The notes under the pieces are model-generated. The model had not been told where the DNA came from, made no database searches, and was given only the letters and a program-made list of their open reading frames with translations. The translations under genes were made by a program, and so were the position numbers. Of a DNA stretch of 64,000 nt, positions 61,604 to 64,000 are shown in pieces. Location: positions 1 to 64,000 of the forward strand of contig DUSS01000009.1 in assembly GCA_012842495.1 (NCBI GenBank). Direction: 5' to 3'. This DNA is from Candidatus Fermentithermobacillaceae bacterium. Its GTDB lineage: Bacteria > Bacillota > Sulfobacillia > Fermentithermobacillales > DUSS01. The first letter of the stretch is position 1. The number at the start of each line of letters is the position of its first letter.

Positions 61604-62413
61604 CTACCATTTCGCACCGCGTTGCGCGTCTGTGCCGGACGCATTTGTTCCCGAATCGTCGCCAGCGTCCGCCTCCCAGGCTATTTCCAGGAGCAACTCC
61701 CTGTCTTCCGGCGTAAGCGCAGCTTTGTCCAGAAGATCTGGTCGTCTCTCGAGAGTGCGCTTGAGCGATTGCTTCCGCCGCCACCGCCGGATCTTTTCGT
61801 GGTCCCCGGACAGGAGGATTTCCGGCACCTTCAAGCCCCGGTACTCAGCAGGCCGAGTGTACTGGGGCCCCTCCAAGAGACCTTCGGCAAACGATTCGCT
61901 TCTGGGTGACTCCTCGCTTCCGAGCACCCCCGGTACGTATCTGACCACCGCATCCAGTACCACCATGGCGGGAATTTCCCCGCCCGTCAGCACGTAATCA
62001 CCGATGGATATCTCCCGGTCGGCGAGGTACCTCACGCGCTCGTCGAACCCTTCGTAATGTCCGCAAATGAGCACAAGATTGGAAAATCCTGCAAGATCCC
62101 GGGCCATCCGGTCGCAAAACGTCTCGCCTTGGGGGGTCAAGAGGCAAACGTACGGTGCGTCTCGAGACCCCGAACCTGCGATTTCCTCCTTTACAGCATC
62201 GACCGCCTCGTAGACGGGTTCGGGCTTCATCACCATACCCGGGCCGCCTCCGTACGGATAGTCATCCGTCGTTTTGTGAGCGTCATGGGCAAAAGCCCTG
62301 ATGTCCACCAGCTTCACCCGGATGACTCCCCGTTCGATGGCCCTGCCAAGAATGCTCGCTCCCAGTACCCCTGAAAACATCTGGGGAAATAGAGTGAGGA
62401 TGTAGACGTTCAC
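61604..62413 (-). CDS. trmD: tRNA (guanine37-N1)-methyltransferase
   Basis: About 269 residues from GTG 62413, 8 nt after GAGGG; the longer frame to 62488 overlaps ylqD. SPOUT trefoil-knot motifs VYILTLFPQMF, YGGGPGMVMKPEPVYEAV, LICGHYEGFDERVRYLADREISIGDYVLTGGE and the C-terminal helical KQSLKRTLERRPDLL are complete. It makes m1G37 and prevents frameshifting. The C-terminal 25 residues are an Asp/Gly/Asn-rich tail. It begins 1 nt after the ylqD stop. Confidence 0.95.
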   Translation of the reverse strand: MNVYILTLFPQMFSGVLGASILGRAIERGVIRVKLVDIRAFAHDAHKTTDDYPYGGGPGMVMKPEPVYEAVDAVKEEIAGSGSRDAPYVCLLTPQGETFCDRMARDLAGFSNLVLICGHYEGFDERVRYLADREISIGDYVLTGGEIPAMVVLDAVVRYVPGVLGSEESPRSESFAEGLLEGPQYTRPAEYRGLKVPEILLSGDHEKIRRWRRKQSLKRTLERRPDLLDKAALTPEDRELLLEIAWEADAGDDSGTNASGTDAQRGAKW

Positions 62414-62414
62414 G

Positions 62415-62921
62415 CTACCGGCCCTCTTTTCCCCGACTTCCTCCCCGGTCTTCTGCATCCTGGCTTCCGGGGTCTCCTTGCGCCGCACCCGGCTCCCCCG
62501 GCGGCCGCATCTTGCGACCCAAGTCCACGCTGAGCGATCGCCCGTCCCTCACGGCCAGCACGACACCGTCCTCTATCACTATTTCGGCGGCCAAGACCTC
62601 AGGCCAGATGTCCCCGGGCTTCACCTCGACCAGTCCCTGGACCTGCCCTCTTACCACTTCCTGCCCTATTTCGAGACCGGCGATATCTTCCAGGTTGTTG
62701 ATGAGGCTCTGCCGCCTCGAAGCCTTGTCCGCCTTTTCTTTTTCCAGCCGGGCTACAGCCTCCCCTTTAGCTCCCATGGCCCGGCGCTTGTCGAGCTCCT
62801 CCTCGATGGCCCGGAGCTCCAGGTCGAGTTTGCGGATCTCCTCCTGAGTATCGCGGGCAAGCTCCTGTTTGAGCCCAGGCGTTACCCTGGACTTGACCGT
62901 TACAGACCTGAGTAACAGCAT
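62415..62921 (-). CDS. ylqD: YlqD-family protein
   Basis: 168 residues from ATG 62921 (no strong binding site; frame open to 63005). YlqD features: N-terminal LLLRSVTVKSRVTPGLKQEL, a coiled coil (EEIRKLDLELRAIEEELDKRR), then VEVKPGDIWPEVLAAEIVIEDGVVLAVRDG. Function unknown; the family is found in the ffh-trmD operon of Bacillota. Here it abuts trmD, where rimM would usually lie. The C-terminal tail (PPGEPGAAQGDPGSQDAEDR) is an extra low-complexity stretch. Confidence 0.8.
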   Translation of the reverse strand: MLLLRSVTVKSRVTPGLKQELARDTQEEIRKLDLELRAIEEELDKRRAMGAKGEAVARLEKEKADKASRRQSLINNLEDIAGLEIGQEVVRGQVQGLVEVKPGDIWPEVLAAEIVIEDGVVLAVRDGRSLSVDLGRKMRPPGEPGAAQGDPGSQDAEDRGGSRGKEGR

Positions 62922-62946
62922 GGGTCGCGCGGGCGCACAGCAGCTA

Positions 62947-63180
62947 TTACTCCAGGATCTCCACGGCCGCCCTCTTACCTTCCTTGGCGGCGGCAGCTTG
63001 CACAAGGGTCCTGATAGCCCTGACGACCCTGCCCTGCTTGCCTATAACCTTACCCATGTCCTCGGTGGCTACGCGCACCTCAAAAACGCAGGCCCTCTCG
63101 CCTTCAACCTCTTTGACCTGAACGCCGTTGGGATTATCCACTATCGACTTGACGATAAATTCCACAAGGTCACGCAACAT
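62947..63180 (-). CDS. khpA: KH-domain RNA-binding protein KhpA (YlqC)
   Basis: 77 residues. The single KH domain has the GKVIGKQGR GxxG loop and the family start [20 protein letters not shown]. KhpA with KhpB binds RNA and affects cell division and elongation in Gram-positives. It lies between rpsP and ylqD, the usual order. Confidence 0.94.
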   Translation of the reverse strand: MLRDLVEFIVKSIVDNPNGVQVKEVEGERACVFEVRVATEDMGKVIGKQGRVVRAIRTLVQAAAAKEGKRAAVEILE

Positions 63181-63204
63181 AGCCCATCCTCCTCGTTCGC
63201 TAGC

Positions 63205-63486
63205 TTAGCGAGTCCCCTCTTCTTTCCGCAAAGCCTGCCATCTTTCGATGACACCCGCCTTTGTCAGTAGGCTCTTCGCAGTAGGCGTAGGCTGTGCCCC
63301 GCGTCTCAACCATAATATAGCTTTTTCCTCTTCCACTTTAAAGGTGGGTGGCTCGGTCCTGGGATTGTAGTAGCCGATTTCGTCGATGCTGCGTCCATCC
63401 CTAGGCGACCTCGAATCCATCACCACTATGCGGTAGACCGGCGCCTTTTTCGAACCTATCCTCTTCAGTCTGATCTTTGCTGGCAA
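63205..63486 (-). CDS. rpsP: 30S ribosomal protein S16
   Basis: 93 residues from TTG 63486 with AGGAG upstream. S16 text: [63 protein letters not shown] structural protein of the 30S body. It is separated from ffh by about 170 bp. Confidence 0.97.
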   Translation of the reverse strand: MPAKIRLKRIGSKKAPVYRIVVMDSRSPRDGRSIDEIGYYNPRTEPPTFKVEEEKAILWLRRGAQPTPTAKSLLTKAGVIERWQALRKEEGTR

Positions 63487-63659
63487 ACGTTCACCTCTCC
63501 TTTCTACAGATTATGGAACGAGATTCTCCGCTCCGAGCCGCCTCGGCCGCTGGTGGACTCATGCGAACACCTGGTCTCAATCGGGACCTTCCTGCATATA
63601 GGCTGGTTCGCATTCTGGCGAAATCGCCTTCTGGAAAGCCCGCCGCGACCGCATCGAGC

Positions 63660-64000
63660 TCAAAACGGGAATTTCCCCGCCTTGTCCATGGAAGACAGCC
63701 GCGACATCATCTTCCGGGCTTCCGAGAACTTCTTAAGGAGCCTGTTAACATCCTGTACCGAAGTTCCGCTCCCTTTAGCTATCCGCTTCTTCCTGGATCC
63801 GTCTATAATCTCGGGTCTCCTTCTCTCCTCCTTTGTCATGGACTGGATGATGGCCTCTACCCGTGTCCAATCCTTGGGATCTACGTCGATATCCAATTTC
63901 GCGCGGGAGAAACCGGGGATCATCCTCAGGATATCCCCGATAGAGCCCATCTTCCTCATGTCTCTCATCTGCTCGAGAAAATCATCCAGAGTAAACTGGT
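63660..64000 (-). CDS. ffh: Signal recognition particle protein Ffh, C-terminal part (runs off window end)
   Basis: The frame is open to the window edge and reads the M domain of Ffh: FTLDDFLEQMRDMRKMGSIGDILRMIPGF, SMTKEERRRPEIIDGSRKKRIAKGSGTSVQDVNRLLKKF. This is the methionine-rich part binding 4.5S RNA and signal sequences. The GTPase domain lies beyond the window. The C-terminus ends soon after KMMSRL, without a long Gly/Met tail. Confidence 0.96.
   Translation of the reverse strand, partial: QFTLDDFLEQMRDMRKMGSIGDILRMIPGFSRAKLDIDVDPKDWTRVEAIIQSMTKEERRRPEIIDGSRKKRIAKGSGTSVQDVNRLLKKFSEARKMMSRLSSMDKAGKFPF

Noticed and set aside
1-64000. CRISPR arrays, tRNA, rRNA or tmRNA genes, T-box leaders for aspS/hisS
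   Set aside because: No direct-repeat arrays, no cloverleaf genes and no T-box GGTGG-type motif found upstream of hisS or aspS on reading both strands.

Overview
The window is one contiguous piece of a bacterial chromosome with moderately high G+C. It most resembles an anaerobic, possibly thermophilic member of the Bacillota (Clostridia side). Supporting signs are the gene order ffh-rpsP-khpA-ylqD-trmD-rplS-lepB-rbgA, the aspS-hisS-MBL-dtd-relA-apt-recJ housekeeping run, a SCIFF peptide with its radical SAM maturase, bacteriohemerythrin, SLH-domain surface proteins, strong GGAGG ribosome binding sites and many GTG/TTG starts. The genus cannot be fixed from the sequence alone.

Layout. 1-1150: IS110-type transposase end and a broken MATE transporter gene. 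1164-4503: a HerA-like ATPase with its NurA-type nuclease. 4643-6876: a more A+T-rich operon with a sigma-like protein, an unknown protein and an ImmA/IrrE metallopeptidase. 6926-12991: AI-2E family permease, small membrane and zinc-ribbon proteins, rarA, threonine aldolase, hemerythrin and a PHP phosphatase. 13321-19931: two ECF sigma/anti-sigma modules around a 2-hydroxyacid dehydrogenase, the second with two membrane proteins. 20062-36696: thioredoxin, coaE, polA, a third sigma/anti-sigma pair, aspS, hisS, MBL hydrolase, dtd, relA, apt, recJ and a LapA-like protein, all on the minus strand. 36793-38475: scfB and scfA (SCIFF).

38560-45740 is a decay zone. It holds a frameshifted HAD gene, a deleted MutL-like gene fused tail to tail with a truncated ImmA/IrrE gene, an N-terminally truncated PEP-utilizing enzyme, and IS256 and IS21 relics. 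45743-48501 holds a zinc-ribbon methyltransferase and glycogen phosphorylase, the latter with a LacI-type operator upstream. A degraded second copy of part of the phosphorylase lies at about 49187-49390 on the opposite strand.

The most interesting region is 49364-56054, which looks like an unrecognised RiPP (ribosomally made, post-translationally modified peptide) locus. A large XRE-TPR regulator and a small hydrophobic-leader peptide gene diverge from three tandem 41-43-residue precursor genes. Their cores are periodic Cys-Gly repeats (C-x3-C), with a conserved short leader and a conserved C-x-N end. A 14-bp perfect inverted repeat separates them from a SPASM radical SAM maturase and an ABC exporter. 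The Cys periodicity resembles the SCIFF peptide encoded 14 kb away, but the leader and flanking residues differ.

56543-59683 carries a broken PepSY gene, a TPR membrane protein and an SLH/FlgD-Ig surface protein. 59843-64000 is the translation and secretion operon, running into the window end within ffh. In that operon ylqD abuts trmD and rimM is missing. Several conserved enzymes in the window (HerA, RarA, PHP phosphatase, CoaE, PolA, ScfB) carry hydrophilic low-complexity insertions, which may be a trait of this lineage.
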